This document shows, piece after piece, positions 33,205 through 40,953 of a stretch of DNA of 64,000 nt (position 1 is its first letter; every line of letters starts with the position of its first letter). The DNA comes from JAJZXY01 sp046706185. Its GTDB lineage: Archaea; Thermoplasmatota; Thermoplasmata; Sysuiplasmatales; Sysuiplasmataceae. The notes below the pieces were generated by a model. The model saw only the letters and a list, made by a program, of their open reading frames with translations. It did no database searches and was not told the origin of the DNA. The stretch is from the NCBI GenBank assembly GCA_046706185.1, contig JBJKPR010000014.1, forward strand, positions 1 to 64,000, written 5' to 3'. Position numbers and translations under genes: made by a program.

Positions 33205-33845
33205 TTCGGAACTCTCTCCCAGTCCTTGAGGAACCGTTCGAGGCCTATGTCTGTTAGCGGATGCCTGAGCATAGACTTGAGCACGGAGAAGGGCAGTGTT
33301 GCAACGGCGGCTCCAAGCTTCGCGGCCTGCACCACATGCACTGGGTGTCGAACGCTGGCCACGAGTACTTCAGTGCGGTAGCTGTAATTCGAATACGTTG
33401 TAACTATGTCGCTTATGATCTGCATTCCCTCGTTTCCAACATCATCCAGCCTGCCTATGAACGGGCTGACGTAGGCGGCACCCGCCTTAGCGGCAAGGAG
33501 CGCCTGATTCGGGGAGAACACGAGTGTCACGTTCGTCCTTATAGACTCGGACGAAAGTGTCTTCGTTGCCCTCAGACCATCGGCCGTCATAGGGACCTTC
33601 ACAACGATCCTTCTGTTCAACTTCGCAAGGGCGCGGCCCTCCTTCAGCATGCCCTCGTAGTCCGTGCTGACGACTTCGGCGCTAACCGGGCCGTCCACTA
33701 TGCTGCAAACCTCCTTCAGCACATCCTCGAATTTCCTTCCTTCCTTGGAAACAAGGGACGGGTTTGTTGTAACACCGTCTATCACTCCCCAGCTCCATGC
33801 AGTCCTGATCTCTTCAATATTGGCAGTGTCGATGAAAAGTTTCGT
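33201..33845 (-). CDS. tal: Transaldolase (small TalC/Fsa type), ACG or ATA start
   Basis: A 214-residue transaldolase of the short class: the N-terminus K-L-F-I-D-T-A-N-I-E-E-I, then D-G-V-T-T-N-P-S-L, the Schiff-base lysine in V-V-K-V-P-M, and S-P-F-I-G-R-L-D-D. It exchanges dihydroxyacetone units in the non-oxidative pentose phosphate pathway. No ATG, GTG, TTG or CTG lies between an in-frame TAA upstream and this N-terminus. ACG 33845 or ATA 33848 must serve as start, or the start is a sequence error. GAGG lies about eight bases before. The stop of transketolase overlaps the start. Confidence 0.9.
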   Translation of the reverse strand, partial: TKLFIDTANIEEIRTAWSWGVIDGVTTNPSLVSKEGRKFEDVLKEVCSIVDGPVSAEVVSTDYEGMLKEGRALAKLNRRIVVKVPMTADGLRATKTLSSESIRTNVTLVFSPNQALLAAKAGAAYVSPFIGRLDDVGNEGMQIISDIVTTYSNYSYRTEVLVASVRHPVHVVQAAKLGAAVATLPFSVLKSMLRHPLTDIGLERFLKDWERVPK

Positions 33846-34807
33846 TATCTCAGCCTCTTCTTTGTGTTAACAGTTTTGACTGCGGCCCTGGCTATCTCGG
33901 TGGATGAAAGCCCGTACTTCACCAGCAGCTCACCCGCCTCTCCTGATTCGCCAAACGTATCCTTTGTGCCGACCTTGGTCACAGGCACGGGGTAGCTGGA
34001 TGCGACTTCGGAGCACACGGCATCCCCAAGGCCGTTGATTACGTTGTGCTCCTCAACAGTCACTATCGCTCCTGTCTTTCTTGCGAACGCATTCACTGTG
34101 TCGCTGTCCAGAGGTTTGATTGTGCTCATGTTGACCACGGATGCATCAACCCCGTCAGCAGCAAGCTGTTTTGCCGCCTCCAGGCAGGTGTGGACCATCT
34201 GTCCGCAGCCAATGAGTGTAACATCTGCCCCTTCTCTCAGCACTGACGCCTTACCGAGTGAGAAGTCGATCCCTTCTTCCAGTACGGGGGGGACATCCGC
34301 GCGTCCGAAGCGCATGTATGCCGGCCCCTTGAACGACGCAAGTGCGTATGTTGCCTGATATGTCTCCCTTGCGTCTGCGGGAACAACAACGGTCATGTTG
34401 GGAAGACCTCGCATAAGACCGACATCCTCAAGCATCTGGTGCGTCGCACCATCGGGACCGACAGAGAGCCCGGCGTGACTCGCCACTATCTTCACATTGG
34501 ACCTCGGATATGCTATCGACTGCCTGATCTGGTTGTACGTCAGCCCGGTAAGGAAGACAGCGAACGATGATGCAAAGACAAGTTTGCCTGCCATGGCAAG
34601 ACCTGCTGCCGTCGTCACCATATTCGCCTCCGATACACCGCAGTTGAAAAAACGTTGAGGGTACGCCTTCCCGAACTCCGCCGTTCTCGTTGAAACGGAA
34701 AGGTCAGCATCAAGAACCACAACGTTATTGTTCACTGCCCCAAGCTCTACCAAGGCGCGCCCGTACTCCTTCCTCTGGCTCTCAAGCTTGACGGATGATG
34801 TGCTCAT
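33845..34807 (-). CDS. Transketolase, C-terminal subunit
   Basis: The 320-residue protein holds the pyrimidine-binding and C-terminal domains of a split transketolase: V-V-V-L-D-A-D-L-S near 28-36, the family's R-F-F-N-C-G-V-S-E-A-N-M with catalytic Glu near 60, and G-P-D-G-A-T-H-Q. It overlaps the N-terminal subunit gene by ATGA. Both subunits form the TPP enzyme moving two-carbon units. The split gene pair is normal in archaea. Confidence 0.94.
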   Translation of the reverse strand: MSTSSVKLESQRKEYGRALVELGAVNNNVVVLDADLSVSTRTAEFGKAYPQRFFNCGVSEANMVTTAAGLAMAGKLVFASSFAVFLTGLTYNQIRQSIAYPRSNVKIVASHAGLSVGPDGATHQMLEDVGLMRGLPNMTVVVPADARETYQATYALASFKGPAYMRFGRADVPPVLEEGIDFSLGKASVLREGADVTLIGCGQMVHTCLEAAKQLAADGVDASVVNMSTIKPLDSDTVNAFARKTGAIVTVEEHNVINGLGDAVCSEVASSYPVPVTKVGTKDTFGESGEAGELLVKYGLSSTEIARAAVKTVNTKKRLR

Positions 34808-35652
34808 GGCCTTTCGTCCTCCCTTTCAAGTTCGGCAAGCGCCTTCACAGTCTCTTCCTTGTTCGGCGCCTTGCCGTGGAATGCGACATTGTTTTCCATG
34901 AAGGAAACGCCCTTTCCCTTCACTGTATTGGCTATAATCGCTGTCGGCTTCCCCTTGACCTTCAACGACGTTTCATACGCATCAACTATCTGCTTCATGC
35001 TGTGGCCGTCTATGACAATCACGTTCCATCCAAAAGCGCGCCACTTCTCATCAAGGGGGCTCGTATCGAGTATTTCCCTGGTGAACCCGTCGTTCTGTAT
35101 TCCGTTTCTGTCGACAAACACAGTAATGTTGTCAAGCTTGTGAAACGATGCAAACATCGCCGCCTCCCAAGTCTGACCTTCGTCATTTTCACCATCACTG
35201 AGGAGGGCAACAATCCTCTGTTCCCTTCCGTCCAGCAGGTACGAAAGCGCAAACCCGTTCGCAATCGACAGACCCTGTCCCAGTGAACCGGTTGAGACTT
35301 CCACGCCAGGCACATCTGTATGCGCATGCCCCTGCATCCTGCTTCCAAGTTTCCTGAGCGTCATCAGCTCCTCCTTCGTGAAGTAACCCGCTTCGGCCAG
35401 GACTGAATAATAGCCGGGGGCCGCGTGTCCTTTGCTGAGGATGAAAATGTCACGCCCCTCCCACCTCGGGTTCTTTGGATCGTGCCTGAGCAGTCTGAAA
35501 TACAGTGCAGTCAAAATATCGGCGGCCGAAAGAGATCCTCCTGGATGTCCAGAGCCAGCCGCGCTGGTCACTTTCACAATGTCTTTCCTGACCTCCCTGG
35601 CGATTTTTTCCAGTTCCTCGATTGTCCTGGTCCGGTGGAGAGGTTCGAACAA
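34804..35652 (-). CDS. Transketolase, N-terminal subunit
   Basis: The 282-residue subunit has the TPP-binding motifs: S-G-H-P-G-G-S-L near 34-41, S-K-G-H-A-A-P-G, and the G-D-G-x25-N region as S-D-G-E-N-D-E-G with R-N-G-I-Q-N-D-G later. The start is TTG 35652. It heads the operon transketolase-N, transketolase-C, transaldolase, small membrane protein. A TTTAAAAAGATTAAATACG sequence about 30 bases upstream is the promoter. Confidence 0.94.
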   Translation of the reverse strand: MFEPLHRTRTIEELEKIAREVRKDIVKVTSAAGSGHPGGSLSAADILTALYFRLLRHDPKNPRWEGRDIFILSKGHAAPGYYSVLAEAGYFTKEELMTLRKLGSRMQGHAHTDVPGVEVSTGSLGQGLSIANGFALSYLLDGREQRIVALLSDGENDEGQTWEAAMFASFHKLDNITVFVDRNGIQNDGFTREILDTSPLDEKWRAFGWNVIVIDGHSMKQIVDAYETSLKVKGKPTAIIANTVKGKGVSFMENNVAFHGKAPNKEETVKALAELEREDERP

Positions 35653-35765
35653 GGAATTTCACACCTGATTTGTTGCGAACCAATACACGTATTTAATCTT
35701 TTTAAACAGTTTGGTGATTGGCACAAACTAAGTTGTAACAATGCTCCCTGCATCATGAAAATGTA

Positions 35766-36359
35766 TCAGCGAAAACGTGCCTTTCCATCAAGAACAAGCT
35801 TGATCGCTTCAGGGTATGCCCGGATTTCGGCCTCGTGCACCCTTTCGGCGAGGCTCCTTACCGTGTCACCGGGAACCACCGGGACTGCCGCCTGCAGAAT
35901 TACCGGCCCGGTATCCACCCCCTCTGTGACAAAATGAACAGTGCAACCGCTTTCTGAGGCTCCGCTCTTGAGTACCGCTTCATGCACCCTGTCGCCGTAC
36001 ATCCCTTTCCCTCCAAACTCTGGCAGCAGCGCAGGGTGCACATTGACAATTCTTCCGCTGAACCTCGCAACTGTTTTGGCATCGAGGATCTTGAGGTAGC
36101 CGGCCAGGCAAATCAGGTCAGGAGAAATCTCGACAAGTCTGGAGAGAAGTCTGCTGTTGTACTCCTCCGCCCCGAGCTTCCTGTAGTCAAGCGCAAGGGC
36201 TGGAATACCACTCCGAGCGGCACGTGTCAGCGCGTACGCGTCGGACCGGCTCGAAATCACAAAGGCAATCTGTGCATCGAGCCGCTTATCCCCGATTGCA
36301 TCTATTATCGCCTGCAGTGTAGTCCCGTTTCCGGAAACGAGTACGCACAGCCTTTGCAT
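35766..36359 (-). CDS. purN: Phosphoribosylglycinamide formyltransferase
   Basis: A 197-residue PurN: L-V-S-G-N-G-T-T-L-Q at 8-17, then I-V-N-V-H-P-A-L-L-P-E-F with the catalytic Asn-His, and G-V-D-T-G-P-V-I with the catalytic Asp. It transfers a formyl group from formyltetrahydrofolate in purine synthesis, which implies folate-type one-carbon carriers. It follows pcn closely on the same strand (nine bases), forming a mixed operon. Confidence 0.95.
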   Translation of the reverse strand: MQRLCVLVSGNGTTLQAIIDAIGDKRLDAQIAFVISSRSDAYALTRAARSGIPALALDYRKLGAEEYNSRLLSRLVEISPDLICLAGYLKILDAKTVARFSGRIVNVHPALLPEFGGKGMYGDRVHEAVLKSGASESGCTVHFVTEGVDTGPVILQAAVPVVPGDTVRSLAERVHEAEIRAYPEAIKLVLDGKARFR

Positions 36360-36368
36360 GCCTTACTC

Positions 36369-37103
36369 TCAGCTCTCGACCCTTGGTGCAAGAAGGTATC
36401 TTACATGTCCGTTGCCGCCGGCTATGTCGAATTCGAGCTTCACAGGATAATTATTGCCGAGGTTCACCTTGACCTCGCTGCCACTGGATATTGCCTTTGC
36501 CATGTTCGAGAAGTAGTCCAGGGGGAACAGGCTCCTCACCTTCCCCTTTGCCTCTAGGAGTGCAAGCTTCTCCTTCGGCAATCTGAATTCAACCGAATCA
36601 GAATCACCCTCGGAGCTCATTTCGAAGCTGCTTTCGTCAGCCACAAGTGCAATATGGTCTGAGACACTCTCCGAGGCCCTGATCCCGTAATTCAGCTCCT
36701 CCGCCTTCAGCTTCATTGTCGTCGGGAGCTCGATGTTAGGCACCTTCGGGTCTGACATGCCGGCAGTGTCGACAAGGCTCATCCTCCTGGTGACGTCGCC
36801 AATCTTCATTATGAGCTGATTCTTGTCTTCGTTGTGCTCGATTCTTATGGTATCCCCAGCATGTGCGAGCTTCAGTATTTCCTTGAGTTTTTCAATGTCA
36901 ATTCCGAGTTCCGTCTCTTCCCCCTCATAGCTTTCAAATGCATCCTTTCCGAGCGTAAGTTCTATCATGGCGACGTGTGCAGGATCGACCGCCTTGAGTG
37001 ATATGCCATCAGCATCAACGTTGAATTTTGCCTCGTCCACTAATGTCGAGACAACATCTACTATTTGCTTGAGAATGTCTGCTTTCGCACTGGCTTTTAA
37101 CAT
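36369..37103 (-). CDS. pcn: Sliding clamp PCNA
   Basis: A 244-residue clamp with two similar halves. Landmarks are F-N-V-D-A-D-G-I-S-L-K-A-V-D-P-A-H-V-A near residues 24-42, the basic inner helices, and C-terminal L-L-A-P-R. It tethers polymerases and other replication proteins to DNA. A TATA-like element lies 30-40 bases upstream. TFS lies further upstream with a gap of about 125 bases, and purN follows. Confidence 0.96.
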   Translation of the reverse strand: MLKASAKADILKQIVDVVSTLVDEAKFNVDADGISLKAVDPAHVAMIELTLGKDAFESYEGEETELGIDIEKLKEILKLAHAGDTIRIEHNEDKNQLIMKIGDVTRRMSLVDTAGMSDPKVPNIELPTTMKLKAEELNYGIRASESVSDHIALVADESSFEMSSEGDSDSVEFRLPKEKLALLEAKGKVRSLFPLDYFSNMAKAISSGSEVKVNLGNNYPVKLEFDIAGGNGHVRYLLAPRVES

Positions 37104-37133
37104 TTAAAACTCCGGATCGGTGTAAAAAGCTTT

Positions 37134-37143
37134 CAAAATATAA
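37134..37143 (-). promoter_or_regulatory. TATA box of pcn
   Basis: TTATATTTTG on the minus strand lies 31-40 bases before the pcn ATG. Confidence 0.5.
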
Positions 37144-37228
37144 TGGTTGTGTTACTACTCCGATCCGAACTTGACTCGACGCCCGCTGACGCAGCTCGAG
37201 TCATGACACAATCAGCAGACGGTAGAGG

Positions 37229-37534
37229 TTAGTACTCCCGCCATGAATGACTGCACCTGGTGCATCTGTAAATCCTTGTCTCGGGCTCGTCTGCCGACCT
37301 CGTCTGCCTGAGTACCCAGTAGGCCTCATTGTTTCCGCACTTCGGGCACCTGATTTCAGTCTTCGGCAGCGTGTCAGTTCTTCCCTCGACAACCAGCATG
37401 CCCATGTCCGCATTCATTTCGGACCTGATTGTGGCCCTTGGGTTCTCGGAGGCTTTCATCTCATAACCGCATCGCCTGCAACGGAGGATCCCGTCTTCAG
37501 GAACCATCAATGACTTGCATTTTGCGCAAAACAT
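37229..37534 (-). CDS. tfs: Transcription factor S (TFIIS-like cleavage factor)
   Basis: The 101-residue protein has two zinc ribbons: the N-terminal C-A-K-C/C-R-R-C as in RPB9, and C-terminal C-P-K-C/C-T-R-C. The second contains Q-T-R-S-A-D-E-P-E-T, whose Asp-Glu pair inserts into the polymerase active site to stimulate RNA cleavage. ATG 37534 gives M-F-C-A-K-C, the normal start. A TTAACTAGTTTAAAAG sequence about 20 bases upstream is the likely promoter. Confidence 0.95.
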   Translation of the reverse strand: MFCAKCKSLMVPEDGILRCRRCGYEMKASENPRATIRSEMNADMGMLVVEGRTDTLPKTEIRCPKCGNNEAYWVLRQTRSADEPETRIYRCTRCSHSWREY

Positions 37535-37608
37535 TGAATTCTGGGGGTTCTGAGTGTTAACTAGTTTAAAAGGCTTTGCCAGACCCCTGCCAAGTTCGGG
37601 GCTCGTTC

Positions 37609-38850
37609 CTACAGCAGTTCCCACTCGCCGTTCTTCCTTGGATGGATACCTGTCTTTCTGGAGGCGGGCTGGTCAATGCTCGTCTGCGCCATCCTCGAAG
37701 CCTGTCTTCTGTTAGTTTGTCCAGTGGAATTCATGTAGTCCTTGCCAAGAGCCCTTTCCACAAGCTTGCGCGTGCTTTCATCCCTGACGCGATCACGTCG
37801 CACGACTGCAGGTGCCTGCCTTGCAGGGCTCCTTTCACGTACGAAAGGCAATTCACCCCCGGTCACCGCAGCTGCGCTTTTTGCGGGGAATACTGCCATT
37901 TGGTTCCTGCTGCCCCATGAAGTGTCCCTCCTTGAAACGCCTGCACCTGAAAGACCTGCAATCCTCATGTTCCTCAGGTATACATCTTCCCAGGATCGTG
38001 GCTTGAACTCCTGAGGTGCGACCCTCCTGCGTACAACCTGAGGATATTGCTCCTGCTCGCCTGTGGGTGCGTCAGCCCTGCTTACAATCGCCTGTCTCGC
38101 GGGGGCAGCACCGTTGGCCGAGTAGTTGATTGGCATCAGACTTGCGAACCCAGCAGGTTCCTGTTTTCTCGAGGGCATCAGCGAGTGCAGGAATGACGCA
38201 GGATTGGGCAGCTGCAGATGCCTGTGCTCGCCCTCCCTTCCTGAAACAAGTATGTTGGTTGTTGGTGACCCGTACCTTGAAACGTACTCGAGCTCCCTCC
38301 TGCTCTGATCTGACAGTATACCCCCGACATAGGCGAATGCAAGAGTGATTAGGTAGTTGCCCACCTTCAGCGAGGCAGCTGTCTTAAGCTCATTTATGAA
38401 TGAACCGACGTAAGTCGTTGCAAAACTGATGTAGGGGGATGCGATCGGAAGTCTTTCCAGCGCCTGTTCAACAAGGGTGTATGCAAGCACAGTCGCATTT
38501 TGGAGTTTTATCGGGATGAAGCCTGTCTGAAGAGCAGTAGACAGGCCGAAGAGCAGGGCGACAGGAATTATCGCCGCTATGATGGCTTTCAATGGAGAAC
38601 CTGCCCTCCTTCCACCTATGAAACCGCCTATCATCTGTCCGACAAGTGGCAGCCAGTACAGCATCAGTGATATCATGAGTATATATTTGGAGGCAGCCCA
38701 GATGCTATACGGCTTGCCGCCAAGCCCAGTCCTTTTCCTTTTGTCCTGCTGCTTCGGGAGCTGGTATACTATTGGCTGCTGTGTAGCGGGATCCATCGGT
38801 ATCCTGTACATATCTTCAGCATTGAAGGGCTGATCTGCATATCTCTTCAA
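37609..38850 (-). CDS. Membrane protein with long basic C-terminal region, unknown
   Basis: A 413-residue protein. About three hydrophobic segments lie at 48-78, 86-106 and 160-180, between a proline/glutamine-rich N-terminus and a 230-residue polar C-terminus rich in Arg, Gln, Ala and Ser. The tail ends with R-K-T-G-I-H-P-R-K-N-G-E-W-E-L-L. Its composition suggests a disordered cytoplasmic arm that could bind nucleic acid or acidic surfaces. No family was recognised. It lies upstream of TFS on the same strand. Confidence 0.7.
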   Translation of the reverse strand: MKRYADQPFNAEDMYRIPMDPATQQPIVYQLPKQQDKRKRTGLGGKPYSIWAASKYILMISLMLYWLPLVGQMIGGFIGGRRAGSPLKAIIAAIIPVALLFGLSTALQTGFIPIKLQNATVLAYTLVEQALERLPIASPYISFATTYVGSFINELKTAASLKVGNYLITLAFAYVGGILSDQSRRELEYVSRYGSPTTNILVSGREGEHRHLQLPNPASFLHSLMPSRKQEPAGFASLMPINYSANGAAPARQAIVSRADAPTGEQEQYPQVVRRRVAPQEFKPRSWEDVYLRNMRIAGLSGAGVSRRDTSWGSRNQMAVFPAKSAAAVTGGELPFVRERSPARQAPAVVRRDRVRDESTRKLVERALGKDYMNSTGQTNRRQASRMAQTSIDQPASRKTGIHPRKNGEWELL

Positions 38851-38977
38851 GGTCTCTCACCGGTCTGACATCCGTCTGACGATATTGCCTTCATGATATT
38901 TAATAATGCTTCGCGTACTGATATGCGCCCGCCGCAAGTTGAGATAGGGCAAGCGCCGCAGCTCTTCAGGATGCGAT

Positions 38978-38986
38978 CTTTATATC
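38978..38986 (+). promoter_or_regulatory. TATA box of the amidohydrolase gene
   Basis: CTTTATATC lies 33-41 bases before the ATG at 39019, leaving a leader of about ten bases. Confidence 0.55.
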
Positions 38987-39018
38987 GGCACCCGCCGTAT
39001 TCAAGTCAGGTACTCAGG

Positions 39019-40254
39019 ATGAACGTGCTTGTTCGCGATGGACTTATACTCACACAGGATGAAAGGAGGTCTGTAATCGAGGGAAGCGTGTTCGTGGAAG
39101 ACGGGCTGATTACGCACACGGGCGCGTTTTCAGACACTTCCGATATCGTTATCGAAGCAAGTGGCGGCATAGTGATGCCGGGGCTCATAAACACACACAC
39201 GCATGTAGCCATGACGGGCTTGAGGGGGCAGCTGGATGACATGAACCTGGAGCCGTTTCTTGAAAAAACATTCAGTCTCGACTCGGGGAGGTCGCCGGAC
39301 GACATACTCGATTCGACAGCAGTGTCCCTCTCCGAAATGGTCAGCAGCGGAACCACCAGCTTTGCCGACCTTTATTATTCAGAGGATCTGGTTGCTGATG
39401 TCTGCAGGAAAATGGGAATCCGCGGATTTCTCGCATGGGTAACGTTGGATAAGGAGATAACGACCCAGGCGGGAGATCCGGTGGCGAATGCGGAGAAGTT
39501 CATACGGAGTCACAGCAACGATGTTCTTGTGACGCCGATGGTGGGTCTACAGGGCGTGTACGCATGCTCTGAAGAGACCATTGCTTCGGCGAAGGAGACG
39601 GCCTGCAGGCTGGGTACGGGGATGCATATGCATCTGTGTGAAACAAGGAACGAGGTATACGGCCACGTTCGCAAGACGGGAAAGAGACCTGTAGAGTGGC
39701 TGGAGCAGACCGGTCTGCTCGATGGGAGCACTCATCTCCTTGCTGCGCACTGCGCATGGCTTACTAGAGCTGAAATGCGTGTGCTGAAGAAGGCGGGGGT
39801 ATCGGTTTCCAGCTGTACAAGGTCCAATATGAAGCTGGGTTCGGGCATAGCACCTGTAAAGGAGATGGTGGATGAGGGCATCACAGTCTCGTTCGGTACA
39901 GACAGCGCCACGACGAGCAACAACCTTGACATGTTCGAGGAGATCAGGACGGCTTCGTTCCTCCAGAAGGTGAACAAGTGGGATGCTTCAATACTCCCTG
40001 CACAGCAGGCATTCGACATGGCAACCAGGAACGCAGCCAAATCTCTCGGTGCTTTCGACCGCATCGGTTCCCTTGAGGCAGGGAAGGCAGGTGACATTGT
40101 CGTGCTTGACAGGTCAAGCTTCAGACTATCTCCTCTATCGGCTGCCAATGCCGTAAACCAGGTTGTGTACAGCGCCCAGGGAGGAGACGTTCTTCACACA
40201 ATCGTAAACGGCAAACCGCTTTTTGTCGATAGGCAATTCGTCGACAGGAAGTGA
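39019..40254 (+). CDS. Amidohydrolase, SAH/MTA deaminase type
   Basis: The 411-residue protein is a TrzN/MtaD-like amidohydrolase: N-T-H-T-H-V-A-M-T-G-L-R-G supplies two metal His, H-M-H-L-C-E-T another, A-A-H-C-A-W the fourth, and F-G-T-D-S-A-T-T-S-N-N the catalytic Asp. These motifs belong to 5'-deoxyadenosine/SAH/methylthioadenosine deaminases, which recycle SAM by-products through inosine derivatives. Guanine-type deaminases are less similar. ATG 39019 follows a TATA box at the right distance. Confidence 0.9.
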   Translation: MNVLVRDGLILTQDERRSVIEGSVFVEDGLITHTGAFSDTSDIVIEASGGIVMPGLINTHTHVAMTGLRGQLDDMNLEPFLEKTFSLDSGRSPDDILDSTAVSLSEMVSSGTTSFADLYYSEDLVADVCRKMGIRGFLAWVTLDKEITTQAGDPVANAEKFIRSHSNDVLVTPMVGLQGVYACSEETIASAKETACRLGTGMHMHLCETRNEVYGHVRKTGKRPVEWLEQTGLLDGSTHLLAAHCAWLTRAEMRVLKKAGVSVSSCTRSNMKLGSGIAPVKEMVDEGITVSFGTDSATTSNNLDMFEEIRTASFLQKVNKWDASILPAQQAFDMATRNAAKSLGAFDRIGSLEAGKAGDIVVLDRSSFRLSPLSAANAVNQVVYSAQGGDVLHTIVNGKPLFVDRQFVDRK

Positions 40255-40346
40255 GCGAGCGCGGCCGGGAATGACGTTCTTTTATGTAGCGACAGGATTT
40301 AGGTAGCATTATATTAAATAGTGCGAAAAGGTAATTAACCCCTGTA

Positions 40347-40679
40347 ATGTCAGAGGCCTACAGGCTTATGCAAAGGAAAGTGTGGCTGAGTGCTCCTTTT
40401 CGGATCAGGATAATCAGCGAGGGCATTGAAAAGGCGGACGGGATAAACAGGCTCGCCCGCATAATAGGCTACAAGTCAAGAATACACCCTGCATGGCCAC
40501 TGCGGCAGATCATAGTGGGCAAACAGCCTTTTCCCTACGAGAGACTTGTAAAACTGGCAGAATTCACCGGTTACGATTCGTCCGAAGTGCTCAGGCACGA
40601 GGTGCCTACTGCCAGGTTAGCGAACGAGAAGAACGATGCTGCCCTCAAGCTTTACGGGTTCAACGCATACGCCAACTGA
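40347..40679 (+). CDS. Hypothetical HTH-like protein, 110 aa
   Basis: A basic, mostly helical protein. Residues 31-85 (G-I-N-R-L-A-R-I-I-G-Y, then P-Y-E-R-L-V-K-L-A-E-F-T-G-Y-D) have the spacing of a Cro/C1-like helix-turn-helix, but the match is weak. An upstream TATTATATTAAATAG is a good TATA element. The gene stands alone between the deaminase and the peptide-binding protein, so it might regulate either. No firm family assignment is possible. Confidence 0.65.
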   Translation: MSEAYRLMQRKVWLSAPFRIRIISEGIEKADGINRLARIIGYKSRIHPAWPLRQIIVGKQPFPYERLVKLAEFTGYDSSEVLRHEVPTARLANEKNDAALKLYGFNAYAN

Positions 40680-40896
40680 GCACAGGGCACTGCCTTCTAC
40701 CCCTGAATATCAGGGATGATTTTTGTCGTTCAATTCTCATGAAAAGTTGGATGACGTCACCGCCTTCCTACATGTTACATTCACGTTGCAGCATAAATTC
40801 AAGACAGGGAAATGGAAGCATGCTCGTGATTTTTTGCATTACTTGACACTTTCTGTGCCGATTAAGCGACAGAATATCAAGTTCGATAACAGTGCG

Positions 40897-40906
40897 TTAT
40901 ATATAG
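40897..40906 (+). promoter_or_regulatory. TATA box of the solute-binding protein gene
   Basis: TTATATATAG is an excellent archaeal TATA box about 48-57 bases before the ATG, so the message has a leader of about 20 bases. Confidence 0.6.
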
Positions 40907-40953
40907 CACTGGGAGGATAGCGTTCCTTAATCGCCAAACTGTGGTGTTAAAAA

